Assembly: GCA_002483445.1 (NCBI GenBank)
Contig: DLHY01000135.1
Span: 13,807-49,521, forward strand
Source of the DNA: Blastocatellia bacterium UBA7656
GTDB taxonomy: Bacteria; Acidobacteriota; Blastocatellia; UBA7656
Direction of reading: 5' to 3'
DNA: 35,715 bases
Under the pieces are notes generated by a model, which was not told where the DNA came from, searched no databases, and was given only the letters and a program-made list of their open reading frames with translations. Shown in pieces: positions 15,650-22,285 of the stretch (position 1 is its first letter; each line of letters starts with the position of its first letter). A program made the position numbers and the translations under genes.

Positions 15650-16747
15650 TCAAATCAAGTCTACATCCTGATTATCTAAACCAAAGTGCTGTGTCAATCT
15701 TTCTAACGTAAAACGGTTCGTTAATCTGCATGCGGTATGTTGAATTGCAAACAATCCTTTTTCCCAATATGCCTGCGACCTGGGGACAGTTTTAATCCAT
15801 TCTACTCGAACCAGATACTCGCAGAGATCCAGATCGTTTGCGTTCTCCGCCATATTAGGTGCGTCAACAGGTGCATTCAGAATGGGTATTTCTCGGCCAT
15901 CTACAATTACCTTAAAATCTTTTACAGGAACAGCAGGCTCTTTAACAATGCCAACGCCGACATAGCCCGTTTTAGGAATATTGACGAAAACGCGCGAGCC
16001 CGGAAATAGCAGTTTCAATGTCTGGCTGTACCATTTGCCCTGCCCTCCTGATATGAATCCATAGCGTTGGCAATCCGCCCATGTCCGATGTTCTCCCTCG
16101 CCAAGACTGATGTAGAAATCACGACCGTTCCAAGGCTCGCTTCCCTTCTTGCTGGCGGATTTGCTCGATTTTCTTTCAGCTTCTTCAGGATCAATCAGCC
16201 AAGTTCTTGCAAGATAGTCACGGCCTTCATCATGGAAATACCGAAAGAACACAGCATTGATTGGCACACCATAATTATCCGCTAAATAACCAATGATCCG
16301 TTCTGTACTTGGATCGAGTTCAGAAGATACAACAACAAGCTCATGGCTTTGGTTTATCTTTTCGGGGGGGCTTATCCCGAAAGCATCATCGAAACCTTCT
16401 TCGAATTCTTTCCCAGGATTTTTCTCAGAATATATAGCCGAAACATCGCTGTACGAAAGCGTTTGCACCCATGAGGCATAGTCGAGTAATTGAGCAACCA
16501 CTTCACGAGGGGTGCGGTTTTTCTTGAGTTCAATCACAATAAGATTGCCTTCAGCATCGATTGCCAGCATATCGATAAGCTTTCCGTATGCGGTAAGAAC
16601 TTGCCGACCTATAAGCATCCAATGCTGCGACAATATGGAAAGGTCTCCTGCAAGCGTGTCTTCAAGTTTCGCTTCGGAATCAATTGTAGACACGCTTATC
16701 TTTGAGGGCTTTGCTCCTAATCTCCATATTCCAACTTCGATTGGCAT
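15650..16747 (-). CDS. NucS/DUF91-like PD-(D/E)XK nuclease, cassette-like gene
   Basis: A 365-residue protein. The start at 16747 follows AGGAGAGACAA. Its N-terminal half carries a PD-(D/E)XK nuclease core: D59 (KLIDMLAID), E73-x-K75 (VIELKK), and a Q86-x-x-x-Y90 motif (AQLLDYASWV), the pattern seen in the C-terminal domain of NucS/EndoMS and DUF91 proteins. The C-terminal half (about 200-365) is unassigned. Known NucS acts on mismatched or branched DNA, but this protein lacks the NucS N-terminal domain, so its role is open (repair, defence or mobile-element function). The ribosome binding site begins immediately after a GTTAGGC box that ends an attC-like structure, as in integron gene cassettes. 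Base composition is visibly AT-richer than in neighbouring genes. Confidence 0.75.
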   Translation of the reverse strand: MPIEVGIWRLGAKPSKISVSTIDSEAKLEDTLAGDLSILSQHWMLIGRQVLTAYGKLIDMLAIDAEGNLIVIELKKNRTPREVVAQLLDYASWVQTLSYSDVSAIYSEKNPGKEFEEGFDDAFGISPPEKINQSHELVVVSSELDPSTERIIGYLADNYGVPINAVFFRYFHDEGRDYLARTWLIDPEEAERKSSKSASKKGSEPWNGRDFYISLGEGEHRTWADCQRYGFISGGQGKWYSQTLKLLFPGSRVFVNIPKTGYVGVGIVKEPAVPVKDFKVIVDGREIPILNAPVDAPNMAENANDLDLCEYLVRVEWIKTVPRSQAYWEKGLFAIQHTACRLTNRFTLERLTQHFGLDNQDVDLI

Positions 16748-16758
16748 TTGTCTCTCCT

Positions 16759-16875
16759 GCCTAACATGCACAGCGCTATGCCATCTATTAATCGCGTCAA
16801 CCCGAGCGCGCGAAGCGGATTTCTTATGGTTACTTTGAGTGCCGTTCGCGCGCTCGGTTACGCGGGTCGTTAGAC
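16759..16875 (-). other. Integron attC-like recombination site
   Basis: Read on the minus strand, GTCTAAC (16875-16869) fits the R'' consensus RYYYAAC and GTTAGGC (16765-16759) fits the R' consensus GTTRRRY. Between them lie two long imperfect inverted arms (16842-16859 and 16799-16818, based on AACCGAGCGCGCGAA/TTCGCGCGCTCGGGTT) with two unpaired extra bases and a 23-base apical loop; ACGCG/CGCGT extends the stem. This matches the single-strand fold of attC. It separates the methyltransferase stop (16892) from the nuclease start (16747), and the nuclease ribosome binding site abuts R'. Unlike most attC sites, about 27 bases before R' are unpaired, so the assignment is not certain. Confidence 0.6.
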
Positions 16876-16891
16876 GCCGGGTTGGGTAAGC

Positions 16892-17776
16892 TTAGGTCTT
16901 TCTCGCATAAACAGTTAGATTGTTGATAAAGTTTCCATCAGGAGACCTGAAGATCCCGCTTTCATGTTTCTCGAATATATTAAACCCCTCTCGTTCCAAA
17001 AGAATCTGTAAGGTACTTTCTGAAAAGTGCCAAATGTGATCTATCAAATGAAGAGTTGGACATTGTTCGGTTACTGGCGTACGAAGAATAATGACTCCTT
17101 CTTCTTTGAGAAGATGTCTTATCATTCGCAGAACTCGTGCAGGATCAGATACGTGTTCTAAAAAGTCAAAGAATACCGCCAAATCGAAATACCGATTATA
17201 TGGAACGTATTTCTCAGCAAGCTCTTCAAGAGGAATTGGCAAAACAATCAAGCCTTTACTGATTGCTTCCTTTATCCCATGTGGAGAAATCTCGATTCCA
17301 GTTGTATTCCATCCTTCTTTCGCTGCTGCTTGCTGCAAGTAACCACGTCCACCACCTATTTCTAAGAGCCTCATAGTTTCATTACCGTCTGTTGGTGCTA
17401 TTCCCCTTTGCACCCACCGCTGTACCTCTTCTCTGCTCTTACGTCGTCGCATATCCTGATCTGCACCATGCGAGTCTGCGATTCCAACTTGATAAATCAA
17501 ATCGGGAGAATGCTCCTTTACGTTGTAATAATGCTCTGAATAAAGGTTATTCAGAAAAGAACTGTCAGGGATCGGATTGCGCCAGATCACACGGCAATGT
17601 GGGCATTGAACGATGTAAAACTCTGCCCAATTGATGACAATTGATGTCAAAACAACATAGTCGAAAGTACCGCACAATAGGCAAGGGATATATTGAAATT
17701 CATCCGGCCTGAAATCTGCCCAAGTGACTCTCAAATCAAAAAGCCTTTTAGGAGTGATTATGGATTGCTTTTGCAT
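16892..17776 (-). CDS. Class I SAM-dependent methyltransferase with N-terminal zinc ribbon
   Basis: A 294-residue protein. The N terminus has a Cys4 zinc-binding ribbon (C32-x2-C35 and C58-x2-C61), followed by a Rossmann methyltransferase with motif I LLEIGGGRGY (137-146) and acidic E161 region TGIEIS, and FDFLEHVSDP as motif II/III. This arrangement (zinc ribbon plus Methyltransf_23) is common among small-molecule or sugar C- and O-methyltransferases. A very strong ribosome binding site (AAGGAGG) precedes the ATG, and a perfect TATAAT lies upstream. The gene is flanked by inverted GTTAGACGCC boxes and is AT-rich compared with the housekeeping genes, consistent with a mobile cassette. The substrate is unknown. 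Confidence 0.82.
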   Translation of the reverse strand: MQKQSIITPKRLFDLRVTWADFRPDEFQYIPCLLCGTFDYVVLTSIVINWAEFYIVQCPHCRVIWRNPIPDSSFLNNLYSEHYYNVKEHSPDLIYQVGIADSHGADQDMRRRKSREEVQRWVQRGIAPTDGNETMRLLEIGGGRGYLQQAAAKEGWNTTGIEISPHGIKEAISKGLIVLPIPLEELAEKYVPYNRYFDLAVFFDFLEHVSDPARVLRMIRHLLKEEGVIILRTPVTEQCPTLHLIDHIWHFSESTLQILLEREGFNIFEKHESGIFRSPDGNFINNLTVYARKT

Positions 17777-17799
17777 AACTTGCCTCCTTAGCGATTCTG

Positions 17800-17829
17800 A
17801 TTATACAGCATCATTGCAAGGCGTCTAAC
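17800..17829 (-). promoter_or_regulatory. Cassette-borne promoter next to a GTTAGAC box
   Basis: On the minus strand a perfect TATAAT (17805-17800) lies 17 bases after TTAGAC, the last six bases of a GTTAGACGCC box (17829-17820). The box fits the R' recombination consensus and repeats, inverted, at 16869-16878. The -35 match is poor, so the strong -10 and the following AAGGAGG carry the evidence. Confidence 0.5.
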
Positions 17830-17862
17830 TTTATGCTGATCCACAATGGAAGGAAAAACTGA

Positions 17863-17935
17863 AGCGGGCGACGGGACTCGGACCCGCGACCTTTGGTTTG
17901 GGAAACCAACGCTCTACCAACTGAGCTACGCCCGC
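17863..17935 (-). tRNA. tRNA-Gly (anticodon CCC)
   Basis: A 73-base cloverleaf on the minus strand. The acceptor stem GCGGGCG pairs with CGCCCGC; the D arm is GCTC/GAGC with loop AGTTGGTA; the anticodon stem TTGGT/ACCAA encloses the loop TTCCCAA (anticodon CCC); the T arm is CGGGTCCGAGTCCCG. The discriminator base is T, as expected for glycine, and CCA is not encoded. A T-tract follows after a few bases. The PD-(D/E)XK gene upstream ends 13 bases before it, and the cassette-like island follows. Confidence 0.95.
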
Positions 17936-17948
17936 TTGCCGGAATAAA

Positions 17949-18362
17949 TTACCACAAGTAATCCTCTGCCGGAAGGCAATGTTTTATCTGCCCGTTTCTC
18001 GTTGGAGCAAGTCTTATTGCAAGTGCTGATTTCCTGTTGAAAACCTCCGGCCCAAACCAGCAGACTCTGTCGATTTTCGGAACGTACACGAGCAACACAT
18101 CTATTTCATTGTCTGTGTATGGGTGATTTTTTTCTTTTCGTATTTCTTTTCTGAGATTAACCGTTACTACACCTGTCGCGCCCGAACATTTGCCGTTCGC
18201 ATATTTGATCTGCGCTCTGTACAGCCTCTTTCCTGTATCGATGATGCAATCGTAACGAGTGCCTTCGATCACAGGTCTGCTGCAAACCACGCCGAGTTCC
18301 AAAGCTCGCATCTCAACCTTGAGCCGCGCAAGATCAGCCTTTTTTAACTGATCGCAAATCAT
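17949..18362 (-). CDS. Small PD-(D/E)XK nuclease-like protein
   Basis: A 137-residue protein with a compact PD-(D/E)XK-like core: helix 1 (LARLKVEMRALELG), then RYD38CIID and YRAQ51-x-K53YANG. The E of the E-x-K motif is replaced by Q, as in the group-I-intron-associated PDDEXK_5 family (PF11645), which reads QVK at this place. Such proteins occur as free-standing small nucleases next to tRNA genes and mobile DNA. The stop is 13 bases from the tRNA-Gly 5' end on the same strand, so they may be co-transcribed. A clear ribosome binding site is lacking. It may be a homing-type nuclease linked to the tRNA site or an unrelated host gene. Confidence 0.65.
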   Translation of the reverse strand: MICDQLKKADLARLKVEMRALELGVVCSRPVIEGTRYDCIIDTGKRLYRAQIKYANGKCSGATGVVTVNLRKEIRKEKNHPYTDNEIDVLLVYVPKIDRVCWFGPEVFNRKSALAIRLAPTRNGQIKHCLPAEDYLW

Positions 18363-18411
18363 CGTCAGGGTGTAGTAAAAACCTCTTCGAGCCAGTTGTC
18401 AACGAGCCGTA

Positions 18412-19779
18412 TCAATGCAATCCCGGCAATGCGTAACGCAAGACGAACAAAATCGAAAACAGATAAATCAGCCAGTGCGCTTCGCGCCCACGGCCCGTCA
18501 CCAACTTCAACAACGCATAAGAAATAAACCCGAAGGCTATGCCATCCGTTATATTGAACGTCAGCGGAATCATAGCAAGCGTCAGAAATGCCGGGAACGA
18601 TTCCGTAAAATCATCCCATTCGATATCCCTCACCGCTCTTATCATCAGACTGCCCACGACTATCAACGCGGGCGATGTGATGGGGTAAAGCGTAAACGTC
18701 CTCGAAACCATTTGCCCGCCGATGAAAACCGATTCGGTGATCGAATATCCGCCGCTTATCGCGCTCACGATGGGCGAGAAAAAAATCGCCGCCAGAAATA
18801 ATACGGCAACCACTACGCCCGCGAGTCCTGTCCGCCCGCCCGCAGCCACTCCCGCCGCGCTTTCTATGTAACTCACCATCGTCGTGTTGCCGACCAGAGC
18901 CGACCCCGTTGTGCCTATCGCGTCGGCGAGCAAAGCTCTTCCGGCGCGAGGCAGTTGCCCGTCTTTCATCAGACCCGATTGTTTCGCTATTCCGATCAGC
19001 GATCCTACGGTGTCGAACAGGTCGAGGAAGAAAAACACGAATATGATGGCGAAAAGATTTTGACTTATCGCTCCCGCGATATCGAGTTTGAAAAACGTTG
19101 GGGCTATCGATGGAGGAAGGCTCACTATCGCATCAGGCTTATGAATGATGCCTGCGACGGCTCCTGCTATCGCAGCGATGATGATGCCTAAAAGGATCGC
19201 GCCTTTTATCTTTCGCGCCATCAGAATTATCGTAGCTATGAGTCCTATCATCGCGACCACTGCCGCGCGGCTGTGCAGGTCTCCAAGCGTGAGGAAAGTT
19301 TCTGCGTGCAGTCTGACAAGCCCTGCCCATTCCAGGCCGATGAGCGTGATGAACAAACCTATGCCCGCGGCTATCGAAGACTTGAGCGAATCAGGCACCG
19401 CCGCAACTATTCGCTCGCGGAATCCGAATGAGGATGTCGCTATGAAGATGACGCCGGAGAGAAATATCGCGCCGAGAGCCGTCTGCCACGCGATCTGCAT
19501 CGGCCCAAGCACCACCGTGAAAGCGAAAAAGAAATTGTGACCCATCGCGGGCGCAACGCCCACCGGGTAGTTGGCAAGCAGGGCCATCAGCAGAGTTGAA
19601 AAAGCTGTGACGAGGCAGGTCGAAGTAAAGACTGCTCCGCGATCCATTCCAGCCGCGCCGAGGACGACCGGCTGCACGAAGATGATGTAGGCCATCGTCG
19701 CAAAGGTAGTCAGTCCGGCAAGCGATTCGGTGCGCAGGTCGGTCTGATTTTCTTTGAGCTTGAAAAGATCACTGAGCAT
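18412..19779 (-). CDS. AzgA/PbuG-type purine permease (NCS2 family)
   Basis: A 455-residue inner-membrane transporter with about 12-14 hydrophobic segments. Family signatures include the N-terminal TTFATMAYIIFVQP, GVAPAMGHNFFFAF, a FFFLDLFDTVGSLIG motif and the substrate-region GNTTMVSYIESAAGVAAGGRTG. It is full length. Members import adenine, guanine or hypoxanthine by proton symport; the exact base cannot be told. The ATG at 19779 has a weak ribosome binding site. It follows the small gene at 19818-20093 and sucD on the same strand and precedes the tRNA island. Confidence 0.9.
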   Translation of the reverse strand: MLSDLFKLKENQTDLRTESLAGLTTFATMAYIIFVQPVVLGAAGMDRGAVFTSTCLVTAFSTLLMALLANYPVGVAPAMGHNFFFAFTVVLGPMQIAWQTALGAIFLSGVIFIATSSFGFRERIVAAVPDSLKSSIAAGIGLFITLIGLEWAGLVRLHAETFLTLGDLHSRAAVVAMIGLIATIILMARKIKGAILLGIIIAAIAGAVAGIIHKPDAIVSLPPSIAPTFFKLDIAGAISQNLFAIIFVFFFLDLFDTVGSLIGIAKQSGLMKDGQLPRAGRALLADAIGTTGSALVGNTTMVSYIESAAGVAAGGRTGLAGVVVAVLFLAAIFFSPIVSAISGGYSITESVFIGGQMVSRTFTLYPITSPALIVVGSLMIRAVRDIEWDDFTESFPAFLTLAMIPLTFNITDGIAFGFISYALLKLVTGRGREAHWLIYLFSILFVLRYALPGLH

Positions 19780-19817
19780 TCAGCGTGTGTTCTCAAAATC
19801 GATGAAGTTTTGCGAAG

Positions 19818-20093
19818 TCATTTTCCGTTCTCATCTCGTTTTTTGGTAACGAGGGGTTTGAGCTTGGAATAGCTTTTCAGCACATCTTCCATGTGCTGAG
19901 GGCTGCCCTTGTCGAGGATGACGCGACGAACCATGACGAGGAGTTTCTCGCGTCGGCCTCCGAAGCGCCCCGTCAGAGGATGCTGCTCAGTCACATCTAC
20001 AAGTCCTTCGCGCACCCACAGCCAGAACTGCTTCTGAGTAGTCCAGAATTCGTTGTCATTCGTGCAGATGATGCGAGCCGTTTTCTTAGCCAT
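19818..20093 (-). CDS. Small basic protein of unknown function
   Basis: A 91-residue, positively charged, soluble protein rich in Lys and Arg, with aromatic residues in its first half (EFWTTQKQFWLWVREG) and an HPLTGRFGGRREKLLVMV centre. No signal or membrane segment. I recognise no family. It lies 29 bases downstream of sucD and 38 bases upstream of the permease on the same strand, so it is probably part of their transcript. The clean frame and codon bias like the neighbours support it as real. Confidence 0.6.
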   Translation of the reverse strand: MAKKTARIICTNDNEFWTTQKQFWLWVREGLVDVTEQHPLTGRFGGRREKLLVMVRRVILDKGSPQHMEDVLKSYSKLKPLVTKKRDENGK

Positions 20094-20122
20094 GAAACTT
20101 CTAATATCGCTCGAAGGCGATT

Positions 20123-20995
20123 CTATTTCCTGAGAGCTTCCGCCACCCGCGCGCCGATGTCTGCCGGACTCGTAACCACGTGAATGCCTGCCTCCCGCAT
20201 AGCGGCCATCTTCTCAGCGGCGGTTCCCTTCCCGCCTGCGATGATAGCTCCAGCGTGTCCCATCCTCCTTCCCGGAGGAGCGGTCTGTCCAGCGATGAAT
20301 CCTATGACGGGTTTGGTCATGTGAAGGCGCACGAACTCGGCAGCCTGCTCTTCAGCCGTGCCGCCTATCTCGCCTATCATCACGACGGCGTCCGTTTCCG
20401 CGTCTTCCTGAAAAAGCTTCAACGCATCGGTGAAATTCGTTCCGATAACCGGATCGCCGCCTATGCCGATGGCCGTCGACTGGCCGAGTCCGAGATTAGT
20501 CAGTTGATGCACAGCTTCATAAGTCAAAGTCCCGCTGCGCGAGACCACACCGACGCGGCCTTCTGCATGAATGTGCGCGGGCATGATCCCGATCTTGCAT
20601 CTGCCCGGAGAGATGATGCCGGGGCAGTTCGGGCCGATGAGTCGAGTCGCGCGGTCGCGCAGGTAATCGAATGCGCGAACCATATCGATGGCAGGTATAC
20701 CTTCAGTTATGCAGACGACGAGAGGCAATCCCGCGTCGGCTGCTTCCATGATCGCGTCGGCTGCGAAAGGAGGCGGAACATAAATGACGCTGGCATTCGC
20801 GCCGGTCGCTCGTACTGCGTCGGCGACGGTATCGAATATGGGTGTGCCTTCGTGATCCGATCCGCCCTTGCCGGGGGTGACTCCCGCGACTATCTGAGTT
20901 CCATAGGCGCGCATCTGCCCCGTGTGAAACGAGCCTTCTTTGCCCGTTATTCCCTGCACGACGACGCGCGTGTTTCTGTCAACAAGTATGCTCAA
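20123..20995 (-). CDS. sucD: Succinyl-CoA synthetase alpha subunit
   Basis: A 290-residue enzyme subunit of the TCA cycle that, with SucB/SucC-type beta chain, makes succinate and a nucleoside triphosphate from succinyl-CoA. It has the CoA-binding Rossmann part (GITGKEGSFHT, GVTPGKGG), the NCPGIISPG strand and the phospho-histidine H247 in GRRMGHAGA. Length is normal. The start is TTG at 20995 with GAGG upstream. The beta subunit gene sucC, usually adjacent and upstream, is absent: the 110 bases before it lead into the toxin-antitoxin promoter on the other strand. sucC must lie elsewhere. Confidence 0.95.
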   Translation of the reverse strand: MSILVDRNTRVVVQGITGKEGSFHTGQMRAYGTQIVAGVTPGKGGSDHEGTPIFDTVADAVRATGANASVIYVPPPFAADAIMEAADAGLPLVVCITEGIPAIDMVRAFDYLRDRATRLIGPNCPGIISPGRCKIGIMPAHIHAEGRVGVVSRSGTLTYEAVHQLTNLGLGQSTAIGIGGDPVIGTNFTDALKLFQEDAETDAVVMIGEIGGTAEEQAAEFVRLHMTKPVIGFIAGQTAPPGRRMGHAGAIIAGGKGTAAEKMAAMREAGIHVVTSPADIGARVAEALRK

Positions 20996-21103
20996 GCTTT
21001 TCTACCTCATATCTTCTTTTTATGAGAGCGAGGAATATAGCACATCGGCAAAAACATTGTGAAGGTTGGCAGTTTGTCATAATTCCGCTGCCGCATCAGG
21101 CTA

Positions 21104-21112
21104 TGGTATAGT
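21104..21112 (+). promoter_or_regulatory. Extended -10 promoter for the toxin-antitoxin pair
   Basis: TGGTATAGT is an extended -10 motif (TG-n-TATAAT type). It lies about 37 bases before the antitoxin start at 21149. No strong -35 is visible, which is normal for extended -10 promoters. Confidence 0.45.
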
Positions 21113-21148
21113 CATCAACGCGAGCAATGCTGATAGAGGAGTAGCAAC

Positions 21149-21310
21149 ATGAGCAAAGCAACATCAACAAAGACCAAAAAGGGAAACGCAGCGAAGCGGC
21201 CACCGCGAAAACGCAAGCAGACTATCCCGGAGCTTCCAGAGAAAACCAAAAAGCTGATCCTGAAAGCCTTTCAAAAGACTTATGAGGCACATCACGGTAA
21301 AGGCTCCTAA
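21149..21310 (+). CDS. Candidate antitoxin, 53 residues, strongly basic
   Basis: A short frame from ATG 21149 with GAGGAG 7 bases upstream to a TAA whose last base is the first base of the toxin ATG (TAATG overlap). The product has a Lys/Arg/Ser-rich N-terminal half (runs such as KTKKGNAAKRPPRKRKQ) and a C-terminal helix (LPEKTKKLILKAFQKTYEAHH). The gene order, small size and translational coupling fit a type II antitoxin. It lacks the usual acidic toxin-wrapping tail and any recognised DNA-binding fold, so it does not match a VapB class I know. Confidence 0.65.
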   Translation: MSKATSTKTKKGNAAKRPPRKRKQTIPELPEKTKKLILKAFQKTYEAHHGKGS

Positions 21311-21741
21311 TGCCGATCTATACCTTTGATACCTCGGTCATCATTGCGTATAAGGTGCGCGAGGTTCCTAAAAACTTCCTGCTTTCCGCAGTGGTCATCG
21401 CTGAGTTGACGGCAGGCACGCTGGATGATTCTATCCGCAAAGACTACGAAGCAATCCGTCGCGACGCCATCAATCTCAATGCGTTTATCATTCCCACATC
21501 GGATGACTGGCTCACCTCAAGCAGAATACTGTTCTGGCTCTCGCAGGGTCGCAGGAAAAAGTCAGGCGGCAAAGCGCCAAAGCTCGTCGCTGGCGCAAGC
21601 CAGCGGATGTTTCTCGACGCTCTCATTGTGGTTAGCGCCCGCCGCGCTGGCGCAACAGTTGTAACGAACGACTGGGACGACTTCAAAGCAATCCAATACT
21701 ACTGCCCGGTCAAACTGATTCGCGGCTCTGATTTTTTTTGA
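21310..21741 (+). CDS. PIN-domain ribonuclease toxin (VapC-like)
   Basis: A 143-residue PIN-domain protein. The metal-binding acidic residues are D7 (TFDTSV), E32 (IAELTAG), D103 (FLDALIVVSA) and D121/D124 (TNDWDDF), the pattern of VapC toxins that cut tRNA or rRNA. The start overlaps the stop of the small gene upstream. It is full length and seems active. Its sequence is an ordinary VapC; the partner is unusual. It precedes the gatC promoter. Confidence 0.88.
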   Translation: MPIYTFDTSVIIAYKVREVPKNFLLSAVVIAELTAGTLDDSIRKDYEAIRRDAINLNAFIIPTSDDWLTSSRILFWLSQGRRKKSGGKAPKLVAGASQRMFLDALIVVSARRAGATVVTNDWDDFKAIQYYCPVKLIRGSDFF

Positions 21742-21800
21742 ATAAGTACGGCTCTGACAAATCAACGGCCATTCGCAAACGCGCGGCTCTCCGCCTCACC

Positions 21801-21829
21801 TTGATAGCCAACAAACGCCTCTCTATAAT
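21801..21829 (+). promoter_or_regulatory. Near-consensus sigma-70 promoter for gatC-gatA
   Basis: TTGATA (21801-21806) and a perfect TATAAT (21824-21829) with a 17-base spacer. The predicted start is near 21836, about 29 bases before the gatC ATG. Confidence 0.8.
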
Positions 21830-21864
21830 TCCCAATTTGACAGACTGCTTCGACAGGAAACCTT

Positions 21865-22167
21865 ATGTCTATAACCCGATCCGACGTAGAAAAAATCGCC
21901 GAGCTTGCCCGACTCGAACTCACTGTGGAAGAAACCGAATCGTTTACACTTCAACTCGCTTCCATTCTCAGCCATATCGATAAGCTCAACGAGATTGATA
22001 CCGCTGACATCCTGCCCATGTCCCATTGCTCGACGGCGACAGACGATCCTGAATACGCCCGCCGCGACGACAAGTCGCGTCCAAGTATCGGGCAGTCGCT
22101 GGCCGTCGAAAACGCGCCCGATCAGGAAGCCGGTTTCTTCAAAGTCCCGAAAGTCATCGGCGGGTGA
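21865..22167 (+). CDS. gatC: Asp/Glu-tRNA amidotransferase subunit C
   Basis: A 100-residue GatC. It shows the family order: VEKIAELARLELT helix, a LASILSHIDKLNEIDT region, DILPMSH and the C-terminal FFKVPKVIGG. GatC stabilises GatA in the GatCAB enzyme that converts Glu-tRNA(Gln) and Asp-tRNA(Asn) to the amidated forms. The start is at 21865 behind a strong promoter. gatA follows after about 118 bases that contain a palindromic repeat. gatB is not in the window. Confidence 0.95.
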   Translation: MSITRSDVEKIAELARLELTVEETESFTLQLASILSHIDKLNEIDTADILPMSHCSTATDDPEYARRDDKSRPSIGQSLAVENAPDQEAGFFKVPKVIGG

Positions 22168-22194
22168 GAACCAGAGGGTTGAATGCTATCCTCT

Positions 22195-22271
22195 GGAAAA
22201 CGTCCGACAAGCTGCCAGCTTGTCGAGGGCTGCCAGTCGGACGGCAACGACAATCTGGCAGCTTGTCGGAC
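22195..22271. repeat. REP-like palindromic element inside the gatC-gatA operon, copy 2
   Basis: GACAAGCTG and CAGCTTGTC flank one base (22206-22224), and GTCCGACAAGCTGCCAG (22202-22218) is an exact 17-base inverted copy of CTGGCAGCTTGTCGGAC (22255-22271). The GGAAAA prefix at 22195 and GCTGCCAGC core match other copies in the window. The element fills the gap between gatC and gatA and ends 5 bases before the gatA ribosome binding site. Confidence 0.75.
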
Positions 22272-22285
22272 ATACGGAGACGAAA

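Noticed and set aside
15650..18412. Prophage or integrative element with tRNA-derived direct repeat
   Set aside because: I found no integrase and no second copy of the tRNA 3' end bordering the island within the window.
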